This document shows, piece after piece, positions 9,795 through 20,101 of a DNA stretch of 64,000 bases. The translations under genes and the position numbers were made by a program. The notes under the pieces are model-generated. The model was not told the origin of the DNA. It did no database searches and saw only the letters and a list, made by a program, of their open reading frames with translations. The stretch comes from Streptomyces marianii. GTDB taxonomy: Bacteria; Actinomycetota; Actinomycetes; Streptomycetales; Streptomycetaceae. The DNA is taken from contig NZ_VAWE01000001.1 in NCBI RefSeq assembly GCF_005795905.1, positions 3,382,501 through 3,446,500 of the forward strand. The letters run 5' to 3'. Each line of letters begins with the position of its first letter. Positions within the stretch are counted from its first letter, which is position 1.

Positions 9795-12719
9795 GTGCGT
9801 ACCAGCGAGGAGATCTACCACCGGGTCCGCTGGGACCCGCGCTTCGACCCGGCCCGTTTCGTGATGGGCATCCACCAGCGCGCCGCCGCGCCGAAGCGGC
9901 TACGGCTGGACGACTTCGACCCCTCCGGGGAGATCCCCTGGCACCGGGTGCTGTTCTTCGAGGCGGACGGCGAGGTGGTGTGGGACCGGTCCGCGGGCGT
10001 GGACCGGATCGACGCGACCGGCGCCGGACGGGTCCGGGACCCCCGCAGGCTGCGCGCCCCGTTCTTCGCCGCCCGGACACCCTACGCGTGGGACCCGGCG
10101 CACGGCTGGGCGCCGTACGTGTGGGGCGACCAGCCCGGGACCACCGCCGAGGCGCGGCGGCCCGCACCGGCCACCGCGGGCCTGCGTGTACTGACCTGGA
10201 ACACGCTGTGGGACCGGTACGACCGCGACCGCATCGACACCGCCCGGCGCAGACCGCTCCTGCTGGCCGCCCTGCGCGGTGCCGACGCCGACGTCATCGC
10301 GCTCCAGGAGGTCGAGGCGGAACTGCTCGCGATGCTGCTCGCCGCCCCCTGGGTACGGGAGTCGTACACGCTGGGCACCGACCCGGGCGGAAGGGACGTC
10401 GGAGAGTGCGGCCTGCTGCTGCTCAGCCGACTGCCCGTGCGTGAGGCGGCCCTCCACCCCCTCGGCCCGCACAAGGCCGTCGCCGCGGTGGTGGTGGAGA
10501 CCGCCGGGGGCCCGGCCACCGTCGCCGTGACTCATCTGAGCAGCGACCACTCGGAGGACGGGCCGGCCCGTCGGGACGCCGAGCTGGGCCGGCTGGCCGA
10601 GGCCCTCGCGGGCGTCGAGGGCGAGGTACTGCTGCTGGGGGACTTCAACGACGGCGGGGACCTGCCCGCGACGGCGCTCGGGCTGCGCGACGCCTGGACC
10701 GAGGCGCACGGACCGGCCGACAGCACACCGACCTTCGACCCCGGCGTCAATCCGCTGGCCGCGGTCTCGTCGAGGAGCGGCCGGGCCGCCCGGCTCGACC
10801 GGGTGCTGGTCGGATCGGAGGGGCTGCGGGTGGACGCGGCGGCACTCCTCGGCGACACCCCCGCACCCGGGGGGCTGTACATGTCCGACCACTACGGCGT
10901 CGTGGCCGACCTCAGCCCCGGGGAACCGGTGCCGGGCGCCCGGAGGACGGAGGGAGCGGGCAGCACCCCGGCGTCGGGGTCCGGCAGCGGGGTGGCTCCC
11001 GACGCGTCGCGGACGACGGACGCGGACGGGGGCTCCCTGGCGAGCGCCGGCGCGGACCTCGGCACCGGCGCGGACGGGCCGGCCGGGGTGCTCGCCGTCC
11101 GGCCCACGCCCCGGACGGCCGTCGCCTGGCTCCCGCCGGACGAACTGTGGCCCCCGATCCAGCACATCCGCCGTGAGCACGACCGGCAGATCCGGCGCTG
11201 GCCGCCGCACGTCAACGTGCTCTTCGGCTTCGTACCGGAGTGCGACTTCGAGCGGGCGGCGCCGCTGCTGTCCGCCGCGGTCTCGGACACGCCGCCGTTC
11301 ACGGCGCGCCTGGAAGGGGTGCGCAGCTTCCGGCACCGGGAGGACTCCACCCTCTGGCTCGACCCTGCGGCGGACGGAGCGGAGCCGTGGGACCGGCTGT
11401 ACGAGGCGCTGGCCGAGCGCTTCCCCCGCTGCACGGGCCGCACCGACGGCTTCACCCCGCGCCTCTCCCTCGGCCGGACACACCGTGCGCACGAACTCGC
11501 CGCCCACTGCGAGGCACTGCTCGGCAGCCTGACGGCGCGCGTCGGCGACGTCGTCCTGCTGTCGCGGCGCGGTGACGAGCCCATGCGGGTACGGGCGAGG
11601 GTCGCCCTCGGCACCGGCGAGGTGCACTGGGAGCCCGAGGAGAGCGACGCGACCGCGCCGACCGCCGAGGACCGGGACCGCGCGGCGCACGCCCGACACA
11701 CCGCGCAGCGCATCGCCGGGGCGCTGTCCGACGGCGTCGTACATCTCGCCGGCTCGCGGCGCATGGGCTGTGCGCTGACCGGCGCGGACCTCGACCTGGT
11801 CGCCGCCCTGCCGGGGACTACCGGACCGGACGAGGTACGGACCCGGCTCACCGAGGCCCTGCCGGAGGCGGAGGACGTGCGGGAAGTGGTGGGGGCGCGG
11901 GTACCGGGCCTGCGGCTGCGGGTCGGCGGGCTGGCGGTCGACCTCGTCCTGGTGTCCACCGGACCGATGGACCCGGACGAGGCCGTCGCTCGCAGGGCCG
12001 AGCTGGGCGAGGCCGCCGCCGTCGCACTCAGCGCCGTCAGCGACGCCGATGCCGTACTGGACCTGGCGGGCCCGCACCGGCAGGCGTTCCGGCGGCTGGC
12101 CCGGGAGGTCAAGGCGTGGGCGAGGGCACACGGGCTGGACTCGGCCCCGCACGGCGGGCTGCCCGGGCTGGCGTGGGCGCTGCTGGCCGCACGTACCGTG
12201 CGCGAGGCCGGGGATCTTCCCGCCGCCGAACTGCTGCGCAGGTTCTTCGCCACCTGGGCGGTGGCCGACTGGAGCGAGCCCGCGGTGCTGACCCCGACCG
12301 AGCCGGTCCGTTCCTGCACCGCGCAGGCCGGCCCCGGCTTCCGTGAGCTGCTGGCCCAGGAGCTGTTCCGGGCCTGGGAGCTGCTGGAGGCAGGCGACCC
12401 GGTCGGGACCCTGCTCGCCCCTCCCCCGCTGCACCGCAGGCATGCGGCGTGGGCGGTGCTGACCGCCGGGGCCGGCGCGGACGAGGGGCAGGTGCGCGGC
12501 CGGATGCGGGCCGTGCTGTCCGACCTCGAGGAAGTGGCTCCGGCCGCCCACGCGTGGCCACGCCCGTTCGCGTTCGGCCCAACTCGGTGGGCGATCGGTC
12601 TCGGCCAGTCGCCGCCGGGCCCGGGCGTCGTCGACCGCGTCGCCCGGGAACGGTTGCGGAGTCTGGCCGAGGTGACGTTGGCGTACGCGGACGGCGGCGA
12701 GGTCCCGACCCTGCCCTGA
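9795..12719 (+). CDS. four-domain RNA-repair protein (MJ1316, EEP nuclease, 2H, nucleotidyltransferase)
   Basis: A 974-residue protein starting at GTG behind an AGGAGGAGG that lies in the end of the ligase gene. Residues 1-80 resemble the MJ1316 (DUF504) RNA-end recognition domain. Residues ~130-375 are an endonuclease/exonuclease/phosphatase domain: [38 protein letters not shown]. Residues ~425-620 resemble a 2H phosphoesterase: HVNVLFGF (His472) is normal, but the second motif reads RLSLGR, with Arg556 where His is expected. Residues ~635-900 are a poly(A)-polymerase-like nucleotidyltransferase, [16 protein letters not shown] with Asp665/Asp667. Such combinations are known from comparative genomics of bacterial RNA repair. 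The domain calls are mine from motifs. Confidence 0.75.
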   Translation: MRTSEEIYHRVRWDPRFDPARFVMGIHQRAAAPKRLRLDDFDPSGEIPWHRVLFFEADGEVVWDRSAGVDRIDATGAGRVRDPRRLRAPFFAARTPYAWDPAHGWAPYVWGDQPGTTAEARRPAPATAGLRVLTWNTLWDRYDRDRIDTARRRPLLLAALRGADADVIALQEVEAELLAMLLAAPWVRESYTLGTDPGGRDVGECGLLLLSRLPVREAALHPLGPHKAVAAVVVETAGGPATVAVTHLSSDHSEDGPARRDAELGRLAEALAGVEGEVLLLGDFNDGGDLPATALGLRDAWTEAHGPADSTPTFDPGVNPLAAVSSRSGRAARLDRVLVGSEGLRVDAAALLGDTPAPGGLYMSDHYGVVADLSPGEPVPGARRTEGAGSTPASGSGSGVAPDASRTTDADGGSLASAGADLGTGADGPAGVLAVRPTPRTAVAWLPPDELWPPIQHIRREHDRQIRRWPPHVNVLFGFVPECDFERAAPLLSAAVSDTPPFTARLEGVRSFRHREDSTLWLDPAADGAEPWDRLYEALAERFPRCTGRTDGFTPRLSLGRTHRAHELAAHCEALLGSLTARVGDVVLLSRRGDEPMRVRARVALGTGEVHWEPEESDATAPTAEDRDRAAHARHTAQRIAGALSDGVVHLAGSRRMGCALTGADLDLVAALPGTTGPDEVRTRLTEALPEAEDVREVVGARVPGLRLRVGGLAVDLVLVSTGPMDPDEAVARRAELGEAAAVALSAVSDADAVLDLAGPHRQAFRRLAREVKAWARAHGLDSAPHGGLPGLAWALLAARTVREAGDLPAAELLRRFFATWAVADWSEPAVLTPTEPVRSCTAQAGPGFRELLAQELFRAWELLEAGDPVGTLLAPPPLHRRHAAWAVLTAGAGADEGQVRGRMRAVLSDLEEVAPAAHAWPRPFAFGPTRWAIGLGQSPPGPGVVDRVARERLRSLAEVTLAYADGGEVPTLP

Positions 12720-12768
12720 ACCCGGCCCGGCACGGAAACCGGGGAGGCACAGGGTCCCCGACGGAGAA

Positions 12769-12804
12769 CGGGGTGGCACGCGGCCGATGCCGGGTGCCAC
12801 CCCG
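12769..12804. terminator. terminator hairpin between convergent genes
   Basis: An 11-bp perfect stem (CGGGGTGGCAC with GTGCCACCCCG) around a 14-base loop, lying between the convergent RNA-repair operon and the rRNA methyltransferase gene. It could stop transcription from either side. The rest of 12720-13004 shows no gene. Confidence 0.55.
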
Positions 12805-13004
12805 CAGGAGTCATGGGGACGAGCGCGCCCACGGCGGGCATGGGAGAGGATACGGTTGCGTGCACGACAAGCTCGTGATCATCGGGCTCCGGACACCACA
12901 ATGGTCACGGAGCCGGTGCCTGCCTTGCCGTGCATCCCACCGTCACACCCCGAGCCGCACGGCCCCGAAACCTGCGACTGCCCCGCCTGCACCCACGGCC
13001 CGGT

Positions 13005-14194
<1,190 letters not shown>

Positions 14195-14508
14195 ACCTCG
14201 AACCCCCTGAGCGTAGAGCTGCCATCGACACCGTGAAGCATACTCTTCGCAACTCGGAGCATGCGGCGCACGATTGCGCCTTCACGCCACCCATACCCGG
14301 AAGAAAACGTTCCGGATCTCCGCGAAGGCGACCTGTTCTCCTTGGAGCGAAACAGGCGCGGAGCCACCCGAAATGAAGACGCGCGCGATCTGCCGTGCGC
14401 AACCGCGTGAGTTCAAACTCATTCCGTTGCGCCGCCACGAACGAAGTGGCCCATCCGCTTGGATGGAGTCGCAAGTCGATTCCCTTGAATCAACAACGGA
14501 GACAGACC
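14195..14508. promoter_or_regulatory. divergent intergenic region between NosA-like and P450 genes
   Basis: Some 314 bases separate two divergent genes of the thiopeptide cluster and should hold promoters for both. The stretch is less GC-rich than its surroundings. I could not choose reliable -10/-35 elements. Frames crossing it are not conserved-looking. Confidence 0.35.
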
Positions 14509-15711
14509 ATGACGGACCGTCAAGAAACCTCCTTCCCCTATCCCCGTACCTGCCCGCTCCACCCGCCACGGGAGTACGCCTCACTGCGCGCCGAGCAGCC
14601 CATCAGCAAAATCACACTGGCCTCGGGTCGAACCGCCTGGCTGCTCACCCGACACGAGCACATAAGGAAGTTGCTCGCCAGCCCTGATGTGAGTTCGAAT
14701 ATGGCCCACCCCGGCTATCCGCTCCACTTCGACGTGCCGACGGAAGTCATGGAACAGCTGCGACCGGTGCTGCTCGCCATGGACCCCCCTGTGCACACCG
14801 CACAGCGCAAGATGCTGATTTCGGAGTTCACCGCCAAGCGGGTGCAGCGACTGCGTCCACGTATCGAGGAGATCGTGGACGAGTGCATCACCTCCTTGCT
14901 CACCCGGAAGGGGCCTGTCGATCTGGTCGAGGCGCTCGCCCTCCGCGTCCCGTCCCTGGTGATCTGCGAACTGCTCGGAGTGCCGTACGCCGACCGAGAG
15001 TTCTTCCAGGGCCGCACCGAGCAGCTCGTCTCGGTCGAAGCCGACCCGCAGGAGCGGAACACCGCCCATCAGGAACTCCACGAATACTTCGACAAGCTGG
15101 TCACCGCACAGGAGGCCGATCCCGGTGACAACCTGCTCGGCAGGCTCGTCGTGAAGAACCGCGAGACCGGCACGTTCACCCACGGAGAACTGGTCGGGAT
15201 CGCGAACGTCCTGCTGGTCGGCGGTCACGAGACCACCGCGAACATGATCTCTCTCGGCGTCCTGGCCCTGTTGGAGAATCCCGACCAGCAGGCCAAGCTC
15301 AAGGCCGACCCGGGTCTGGCCCCGCAGGCCGTCGACGAGCTGTTGCGCTACTTCAGCATCGCCGACCAGGTGACCTCCCGCGTCGCGACAGCCGACATCG
15401 AGATCGACGGGGTGCTGATCCGCGCGGGCGAAGGCGTCATCGGGCTCAGCGCCTCGGGTAACCACGACGAGTCGGTGTTCTCCGATCCGGAGCGTCTGGA
15501 CTTCGAGCGCGGCGCCAAGCATCACCTGGCCTTCGGCCACGGCATCCACCAGTGCATCGGCCAGAACCTCGCCAAGGTGGAGCTGGAGGTCGTGTTCAAC
15601 GCCCTCCTCGCCAGGGTTCCCGGCCTGAAGCCCGCCGCCCCGGTCTCGGAACTGCCGTTCAAGGACAGCATGGGCGTGTACGGCCTTCACAGACTTCCGG
15701 TGACCTGCTGA
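14509..15711 (+). CDS. cytochrome P450, probable valine hydroxylase of the thiopeptide core
   Basis: A 400-residue bacterial class I P450. The I-helix oxygen-activation motif GGHETT is at residues 238-243; the haem loop GHGIHQCIGQNLAK has the ligand Cys349. I start it at MTDRQETSFPYPRTC, behind a GGAG, rather than 38 codons upstream. Berninamycin-type clusters carry one P450 that hydroxylates the core Val; this core has a single Val (position 7) and the predicted formula needs exactly one hydroxylation. No ferredoxin gene is nearby, so electrons must come from elsewhere. Confidence 0.82.
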   Translation: MTDRQETSFPYPRTCPLHPPREYASLRAEQPISKITLASGRTAWLLTRHEHIRKLLASPDVSSNMAHPGYPLHFDVPTEVMEQLRPVLLAMDPPVHTAQRKMLISEFTAKRVQRLRPRIEEIVDECITSLLTRKGPVDLVEALALRVPSLVICELLGVPYADREFFQGRTEQLVSVEADPQERNTAHQELHEYFDKLVTAQEADPGDNLLGRLVVKNRETGTFTHGELVGIANVLLVGGHETTANMISLGVLALLENPDQQAKLKADPGLAPQAVDELLRYFSIADQVTSRVATADIEIDGVLIRAGEGVIGLSASGNHDESVFSDPERLDFERGAKHHLAFGHGIHQCIGQNLAKVELEVVFNALLARVPGLKPAAPVSELPFKDSMGVYGLHRLPVTC

Positions 15712-15717
15712 GACACC

Positions 15718-15774
15718 GTGAGCCTCCGGCCGGCGCGGCTCGGGCAGGGAGCCTTGCCAGGCCGGAGGCTTCAC
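15718..15774. terminator. bidirectional terminator between P450 and dehydratase genes
   Basis: An 11-bp core stem, AGCCTCCGGCC (15721-15731) with GGCCGGAGGCT (15760-15770), extended by GTG/CAC across a one-base bulge. It lies between two convergent genes, so it can serve both. Confidence 0.65.
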
Positions 15775-15809
15775 GGTCGTTCGACGCCGGGGCCACCACG
15801 CCCCGCTGC

Positions 15810-16721
15810 CTACTCGGGCAGCTCTGCGAGCGCTCGGCGCACGAGGTACGCGACGAGCCCCTCGGCCGCAGGGACCAGCCCGAGGCGGTTGTTAGTGGTG
15901 TGCACGTAGTTCGAGAGGCAGCCCGAGTACGGAGTGCCGTCGAGACGCAGGTCGCGGGCGTCGCCGTCGGGCTCCGCACCGCACAGGGAACGGGCATGGG
16001 CGGTGGCCTCCGCGCTGATCTCGTGGAACACGTCGTCCGTGGCACCACCACGCCAGATCGCGTTGCACAGCTTGGCGAGCCGGGCCGAGGCACTGCTGTA
16101 CAGCTGCGGCCAGGCACGCTGCATGACTTCCGGCGCGTACGTGCGCCACCAGTCCTCGTAGTCCCGCAGGAACAGCGTCGCGGCCTCCGGGTCGAAGCCC
16201 GCCCCGTGGAGGGACATTGCCATGACTCTCGCGGCCTCCCCGATCGGGGCCCGTCGCTCTTCGACCCATGCCCGCGGTTGCCGGCCCAACAGGTCGAGGA
16301 CCGCCGCCGACGACTTCCGGAAGACGGTCTCGGCGATCTCCACCCCCTCCGGCCCCCCGTACTTGCGGTGCTCCGGCTCATAGGGCACCCGATCGAGGGC
16401 GCCGACGGGCCGGCCCTCCCTCGGGATCTCCCCCTCCAGCCGGGCAAGTTCGTCCTGCATCGCGAGCCCGAGCGCGTACTCCTCCCGCACCTCGGCCCCG
16501 AACTCCGGCATGGCGCCGGCCAGACCCGCAACGACCCGTTCGGCCGCCTCCGCCGATCCGGCCCCGGGGCCGCAGAGCATCCGCAACCGCAGGTGGGGTC
16601 CGCCCTGCCAGTAGCGGAGGAAGAAGAAGTCGTCCCGGAGCCCCTCGGCCCGGAGAAGCGGGTCGACCACGTCACACAGGAAGGGGGTGTGGAGTGAGTG
16701 CGGAACGTGGATGTGCACCAC
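15810..16721 (-). CDS. lantibiotic-type dehydratase, glutamate-elimination subunit
   Basis: A 303-residue stand-alone C-terminal LanB domain (SpaB_C type). It eliminates glutamate from glutamylated Ser/Thr to give dehydroalanine and dehydrobutyrine. Diagnostic stretches are DDFFFLRYWQGGPHLRLRM near the start, YEPEHRKYGGPEGVEIAETVF in the middle and NYVHTTNNRLGL near the end. The start is one of two adjacent GTG codons (VVHIHVPHS) 28 bases after the upstream dehydratase gene; the Shine-Dalgarno is weak, so the exact start is uncertain. Split glutamylation and elimination proteins are the rule in thiopeptide clusters. Confidence 0.85.
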   Translation of the reverse strand: MVHIHVPHSLHTPFLCDVVDPLLRAEGLRDDFFFLRYWQGGPHLRLRMLCGPGAGSAEAAERVVAGLAGAMPEFGAEVREEYALGLAMQDELARLEGEIPREGRPVGALDRVPYEPEHRKYGGPEGVEIAETVFRKSSAAVLDLLGRQPRAWVEERRAPIGEAARVMAMSLHGAGFDPEAATLFLRDYEDWWRTYAPEVMQRAWPQLYSSASARLAKLCNAIWRGGATDDVFHEISAEATAHARSLCGAEPDGDARDLRLDGTPYSGCLSNYVHTTNNRLGLVPAAEGLVAYLVRRALAELPE

Positions 16722-16749
16722 CCGCCACTCACGCGTCCCTGCCTGCCCA

Positions 16750-19425
16750 CTATTTGTCTGTGCATAGTTCAATGAAGAACTCCTCTGCCGCGGTCCAGCC
16801 AGTGTCAGGACCGTAGTCGTCCACCGAAGGGAGGCACTCGCGCATGGACACGAGCACATCGCCGCGCGACAGCGCGGACTTCGCGAAGCTCCGGACCAGG
16901 AAGGGGTTCCGGAAGTCGACGTACATCGGCTTGTGGACACTGGCGCGACGCAGGTGCGCGTAGTCCGACCACTGACGAGTCACCTTCCGGCTGCGCCCGG
17001 CCATCACGTCGCGCTCCTCGGGCGTCTGGCACAGCACGAAGGCGTGACGGGGAAGGCCCCGGGACCGGCGCCACGCGTCGAAGGCGACGAGGGCGTCGAA
17101 CGAGTCCCGGCTCAGATCCTGGAGCATGGGAATGTCGGCGGCGGTCACATTCCAGGACCTGCGCTCCGCCACGACGTCACCCACGAGGAGGCGCGGTGCG
17201 GTGTCGCTGTACGCCACGGGCCCCCCGGCGTCCTGGATGTCCTCCAGTGGCTTCCACAGGTAGCGGTTGGACGGGGAGAGCGCCTCGAGCAGACGGTAGA
17301 GAAGCGGCACGCCGACCGGGGTCATGAAGTTCATGGGTACGAGGTCGACGAACTCTTGCGCCTCCGGGTCCCAGAGACGCAGGGACTTGGAGCCGGGCTC
17401 CGCACGGACCTCCAGGCGGTTCAGCGTGTACACCGTCCGGTCGGCGCCGAGCGACACCGCACCTGGGTAGTTCACGACCCGCCGCGTCACCGAGGGGTGC
17501 AGGTTGAAGTTGAACCCGAGCACGGAGTTGAGGTCGACCTGGCCGGGGAACCGGTCGGCGAGATGCGCCCGCTGCGCTGCCGGCAGGGACCAGTCGCCGG
17601 TGCCTTTGACGAAAGATCCGAACCGTGAGAAGTAGACGCCGTAGCCGGTCAGCAGACCGTTCACGACGAGCGTCCGGTCCCGGTCCGGCAGCACGCCCCG
17701 GGCGAACTGCGCCCGGAAGGTCACCGACTCGGTGTACAGGAGGTCCTCCACCCCTTCGCAGGCCCGCTCGATGTCCGTCGGGTCCAGGTGCACTGCACCG
17801 TCCCCGGGCACAAGCCGCTCCCGGATCGTGCGCAGGGCCTCCGCCCGCTGTGTCATGTACCGCCCGGCAGCCTCCACTTCACGCCCCATGAACACGTCGG
17901 CCTGTTCCTGGTCGGTCAGCGACGAGAACGCCTGGAAGAACTCGATGAAGGGCATGCTGCGGCGCTCCCCGAGCACACGGATCGCGAAGGCGTGCAGGCC
18001 GAGCCGCTTCACCTGGCCGTTGTCCATCATCGCGGCCAGACGCCAGAGACCTGTCAGGGCGGGCATGCTCTGCTGCACCGTCGGCAGGCTCCACGCCTGG
18101 GGCGCCGTGGAGGCGGGTGTGTCCTCGAAGACCGGTGACTTCAGGACGTCCTCGGGGGGCGGCGACACCTTGCACAGCCCGGCGATCCTGTCGATCGCGG
18201 CGTAGGCCGAGTCGAGCAGCTTCTGGCGCTCCCCGGCGGCCGCTGCGGCGAAGTCCACCTCCAGTCGCCGGAGTTCGGAGAAGTGCCCGCGCAGCGCCGC
18301 CATCTCCCCCGTGCCGCCGTCGGCGAGCGTCTCCTCCAGCTTCGCCGCGTAGTCAGGGTCGTGATCGTCGATCTTTGGCCGGAAGAACAGGGTGCCAGCC
18401 CTGATCAGACCATGCGCGACCTCCCGGCTCACCACTTCCCTGCCCGTGACGGCGGTGAGCTCGCGCAGCACATGGGCCGCCGGCGCCGCGCCGTCGGGCA
18501 TCGCCACGAGCAGCGCGTTGAAGATCGCCTCCCGGCGGATGCGCAGTACCGTCTCCGAGGGGATCTTCCCGTCCTCGCGGGACCCGGGCGCGACACCGAT
18601 GAACTCGATCGACTCGTCGCCGGCCCGCAGGGTCGAGTTCAGCACCAAGTGCCCGGATTCCAGGCCACCCGGTACCCGCGGCACCGCTGCGAGCACCCAG
18701 TTCACGAGCAGGCGGTTCAGCGTCGTGACCGACTCGTCCGGCTCCTGTTCGCGGCGGCCGGAGCCCACCGTGACCAGGTCACCCCGATCGCCCGGAGCAT
18801 CCGGGCGGAAGGCGCCGATTTCCGTGAACCGTCCGAACGGCGACGGCTTCAAGCTCGCCCGGTACGCGAAGTTGACGAGGGACGACTCCCGCAGTCTGGC
18901 CTTGCTCGGCTTGAGGGTGGCCTCTGCATCGCCCGTTACGAAGTCACGCAGGCCGCGGTAGAGCCGGTCGCCGGAGAGCTGGATGCTCCGGGCCATCGCA
19001 TCGTGCTCGAAGAGCGCACGGAAGCCGTCGGCGGCCTGGGCCATCTCACGGTCGAGCTCCGTACCGCCCTCTCGCTCGCACTGCGCGGCCCGGAGACCGA
19101 GTCCGCACCAGCTCTCGACCTCGTCGAACAACTCAGCGTCCAGATGCGGGCGAAGCGGCTCCAGCCGTGCCACCACCCGGTCGTGCCGCAGATTGTGCAC
19201 GTCGCGCCGCACCCCGATGAGGTGGGTCCTGACGTCGTTGCCCAGCGTGGGCACGGCCTCGCCGAGACGCTCGGCCAGGCCGACGGCACGGTCACGGATC
19301 TCCGCCCGCAGGCCATGGAGTTCATCGATGCGCGACCAGGCGGTGGTGAACGACATCCCTCCGAGCTCGCCCAGCGGAAGCCGGCTCCGCCTGTAGACGA
19401 CATACGGACTGATGTTCACATCCAT
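16750..19425 (-). CDS. lantibiotic-type dehydratase, tRNA-Glu-dependent glutamylation subunit
   Basis: An 891-residue LanB N-terminal-type protein. It glutamylates core Ser/Thr side chains using glutamyl-tRNA, the first step of dehydration. The start MDVNISPYVVYRRSRLPL follows a GGGGGAT. The N-terminal AWSRIDELHGLRAEIRDRA and the C-terminal segments around GDVVAERRSWNVTAADIP and LCQTPEERDVMAG are characteristic. It has no fused elimination domain; that is the next gene. It is separated from the precursor gene by ~350 bases that include a strong hairpin, so it is probably expressed by read-through from the precursor promoter. Confidence 0.88.
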   Translation of the reverse strand: MDVNISPYVVYRRSRLPLGELGGMSFTTAWSRIDELHGLRAEIRDRAVGLAERLGEAVPTLGNDVRTHLIGVRRDVHNLRHDRVVARLEPLRPHLDAELFDEVESWCGLGLRAAQCEREGGTELDREMAQAADGFRALFEHDAMARSIQLSGDRLYRGLRDFVTGDAEATLKPSKARLRESSLVNFAYRASLKPSPFGRFTEIGAFRPDAPGDRGDLVTVGSGRREQEPDESVTTLNRLLVNWVLAAVPRVPGGLESGHLVLNSTLRAGDESIEFIGVAPGSREDGKIPSETVLRIRREAIFNALLVAMPDGAAPAAHVLRELTAVTGREVVSREVAHGLIRAGTLFFRPKIDDHDPDYAAKLEETLADGGTGEMAALRGHFSELRRLEVDFAAAAAGERQKLLDSAYAAIDRIAGLCKVSPPPEDVLKSPVFEDTPASTAPQAWSLPTVQQSMPALTGLWRLAAMMDNGQVKRLGLHAFAIRVLGERRSMPFIEFFQAFSSLTDQEQADVFMGREVEAAGRYMTQRAEALRTIRERLVPGDGAVHLDPTDIERACEGVEDLLYTESVTFRAQFARGVLPDRDRTLVVNGLLTGYGVYFSRFGSFVKGTGDWSLPAAQRAHLADRFPGQVDLNSVLGFNFNLHPSVTRRVVNYPGAVSLGADRTVYTLNRLEVRAEPGSKSLRLWDPEAQEFVDLVPMNFMTPVGVPLLYRLLEALSPSNRYLWKPLEDIQDAGGPVAYSDTAPRLLVGDVVAERRSWNVTAADIPMLQDLSRDSFDALVAFDAWRRSRGLPRHAFVLCQTPEERDVMAGRSRKVTRQWSDYAHLRRASVHKPMYVDFRNPFLVRSFAKSALSRGDVLVSMRECLPSVDDYGPDTGWTAAEEFFIELCTDK

Positions 19426-19715
19426 GGGTATCCCCCAACTTCGTCACGCGGGCCCGGTTCACCACGGCGGGCGGACGCCGGGGCCGGGCCACGAAGAAGG
19501 GGGCCTGCCCCACGGATCCCGCCGATCATTCCTCTGAGCCGGCCGGTTCGCGTGCGCAACCATGCGATCAGGTCTCCGCTGACCGGCGGCGCACGCTCTG
19601 GCCCCGCCCTGACGCAGGCCCTGGCGCCGCTCCGAGCGGTTCGACACCCTTGCCTTGGCGCGCCGCCGAGAACGACTTGATTTCTCGATACTCAATTAAA
19701 AGCGTCAGAATTAAA

Positions 19716-19753
19716 TTGAGCCACCGTCGAGGTGCACCTCGACGGTGGCTCAA
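19716..19753 (-). terminator. 38-nt perfect palindrome after the precursor gene (terminator/attenuator)
   Basis: A perfect palindrome of 38 bases: TTGAGCCACCGTCGAGGTG is followed at once by its own reverse complement. It lies 19 bases past the precursor stop, and on the minus strand it runs into AT-rich DNA (TTTAATTCT). It would stop most transcripts after the precursor and let a fraction read on into the dehydratase genes. This is a common way to make far more substrate than enzyme. The remaining 19426-19715 is a non-coding leader. Confidence 0.75.
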
Positions 19754-19772
19754 CTATTTCCTAGTCCCTTAA

Positions 19773-19916
19773 TCAGGACGAGGACGACGAAGAAGACGTC
19801 GAAACGCTGCTGGTCGTGCACGAGGCGGCCATCACCTGCGCCAGGTCGTCGTTCTCACCAGCGCCAGCGATGAGGTCCGAGATCTCGAGGACGTCGAGCT
19901 CAATCTGCTGCTCCAC
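19773..19916 (-). CDS. thiopeptide precursor peptide (geninthiocin/berninamycin type)
   Basis: A 47-codon gene. I start it at the GTG at 19916, eight bases after a perfect AGGAGG (19925-19930); a GTG three codons earlier overlaps the Shine-Dalgarno. The leader of 31 residues is acidic (IELDVLEISDLI, GENDDLAQ) and ends MAA. The core is SCTTSSVSTSSSSSSS (16 residues). One Cys, eleven Ser, three Thr and one Val match a pyridine thiopeptide with a 35-membered ring closed between Ser1 and Ser13. The berninamycin core, as I remember it, has Thr at position 5. Expected changes give C50H49N15O15S, the formula I recall for geninthiocin. The gene is divergent from the pyridine synthase. Confidence 0.93.
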   Translation of the reverse strand: MEQQIELDVLEISDLIAGAGENDDLAQVMAASCTTSSVSTSSSSSSS

Positions 19917-19947
19917 TGCTTTCACCTCCTTTCGTCGATGCACTTCG

Positions 19948-19977
19948 AACCTAACTCCGGCAATCGATCTTCGGCAA
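19948..19977 (-). promoter_or_regulatory. candidate promoter of the precursor gene
   Basis: On the minus strand a TTGCCG hexamer (19972-19977) and a TAGGTT hexamer (19948-19953) are 18 bases apart, placing transcription start some 25 bases before the precursor GTG. This is a match to the vegetative consensus by eye only. The 185-base region must also serve the divergent pyridine synthase operon. Confidence 0.35.
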
Positions 19978-20101
19978 CCAGCAACCGGGTGACGTAGATC
20001 ACAACACATTGGATGCCCTCGGACTTGACCATTCGAGTTACAGTCGGTTCAAGATCATGTGACGGCATACCTGGCGTCGGCTCGAATCTGGGGGCTACTT
20101 C

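Noticed and set aside
9900..12800. A 966-codon minus-strand frame opposite the four-domain RNA-repair gene
   Set aside because: The plus-strand frame has clear domain motifs, while this one shows only Arg/Gly/Pro-rich shadow composition.
19773..20009. A longer precursor peptide starting at 20009
   Set aside because: The extra 31 residues would place the perfect AGGAGG inside the gene. The GTG at 19916 has ideal spacing and gives a normal leader.
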